Positions 63,694 through 64,000 of a stretch of DNA of 64,000 nt are shown in pieces. The notes below the pieces were generated by a model. That model ran no database searches. It was not told the DNA's origin and was given only the letters and a program-made list of their open reading frames with translations. Position 1 is the stretch's first letter; every line of letters starts with the position of its first letter. This DNA comes from Argyresthia goedartella (Eukaryota > Arthropoda > Insecta > Lepidoptera > Argyresthiidae). The stretch is from NCBI GenBank assembly GCA_949825045.1, contig OX463820.1, positions 10,304,501-10,368,500 on the forward strand, in the 5' to 3' direction. The position numbers and the translations under genes are program-made.

Positions 63694-64000
63694 CGGTGTC
63701 TGGTGGTGTATTTGAACCAAAGGCTGGATAGGCAATCCACCATGCTAACGCGAGAATTTATCGGCCGAAATTCGGTCCCGTGGCTGGTCGACACGTATTA
63801 GACCATATTTCGGGATAGGTAAAAGGTTATCCGCGCGCGTTTCGTGAGAGATTTTTCGGTAACTCTTCAAACTGATTATCCTTAATTCGCGGGTGAATTA
63901 GCACCGTGGGGGAGCTCGCTTGGGGGAGTAACATTGCTGGTACGAGTGATGTTGTAATTCCTCATCGAGGAAGGCACCCTGGTGCGCGCATCCGGGTACT
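63694..64000 (-). repeat. tRNA-like SINE head, target of the LTR element; rest without gene
   Basis: On the minus strand TTAGCATGGTGG (63748-63737) and GGTTCAAATACACC (63718-63705) resemble the A and B boxes of a tRNA-type polymerase III promoter at a tRNA-like spacing. The gypsy-class element inserted just after the B box, so its other half would be at 54162 and below. 63770-64000 contains short palindromes (TTCCTCATCGAGGAA) but no gene. Confidence 0.35.

Overview
This window looks like a stretch of arthropod, probably lepidopteran, heterochromatin-like DNA built almost entirely from nested mobile elements. The host assignment is an inference: it rests on the element types present (errantivirus-like LTR element, CR1/Jockey-type LINEs, hAT of ZMYM1 type, DIRS elements), on arthropod-type initiator sequences in the promoters, and on short repeats I recall as common in moth and butterfly genomes. 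There is no bacterial-style gene organisation, no CRISPR array and no rRNA. Only one short exon (39771-39974, Kazal-like) looks like an ordinary host gene.

Layout. 64-155: LINE tail. 815-3705 (-): RNase H-bearing LINE. 3701-6590 (+): LINE with an N-terminal zinc finger and a C-terminal restriction-like endonuclease domain. 6596-7112 (-): LINE 'family A' fragment. 7221-21054: an hAT transposon, split first by a CR1/L2-group LINE (9402-10993) and then by a complete but broken errantivirus-like LTR provirus (11773-20664, AGGT target duplication). 21063-29743 (+): a DIRS element (copy 1) that carries an inverted half of a second DIRS element (copy 2, 25850-29322, -). 29897-32650 (-): family A LINE, next to a coiled-coil reading frame. 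33.6-40.8 kb: mostly decayed non-coding DNA with a MITE, LINE tails, repeats and the Kazal-like exon. 40810-43039 (-): second copy of the endonuclease LINE, itself split by a 1-kb block of other retroposons. 43040-48167 (+): DIRS copy 3, structurally complete with open reading frames. 48170-51243 (+): family A LINE with a small retroposon inside. 51.2-54.1 kb: decayed DNA. 54163-63693 (-): a young gypsy-class LTR retrotransposon with 2,206-bp LTRs that differ at only about seven sites by eye and a CGGT target duplication.

The most interesting material is in the three DIRS (tyrosine-recombinase) elements. They share a two-exon gag with a phase-1 intron, an initiator-like motif exactly at the inner edge of the terminal repeat, a gag/pol overlap with the same frame relation, a 7-base stop/start overlap (ATGTTRA) before the recombinase, and, between copies 1 and 3, a 42-bp perfectly identical block in the internal complementary region although their terminal repeats are otherwise unlike. 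Copy 3 keeps every catalytic residue I can check; copies 1 and 2 are dead in different ways. I did not find an obviously new defence or host system; the DIRS regulatory architecture is the best candidate for something under-described.
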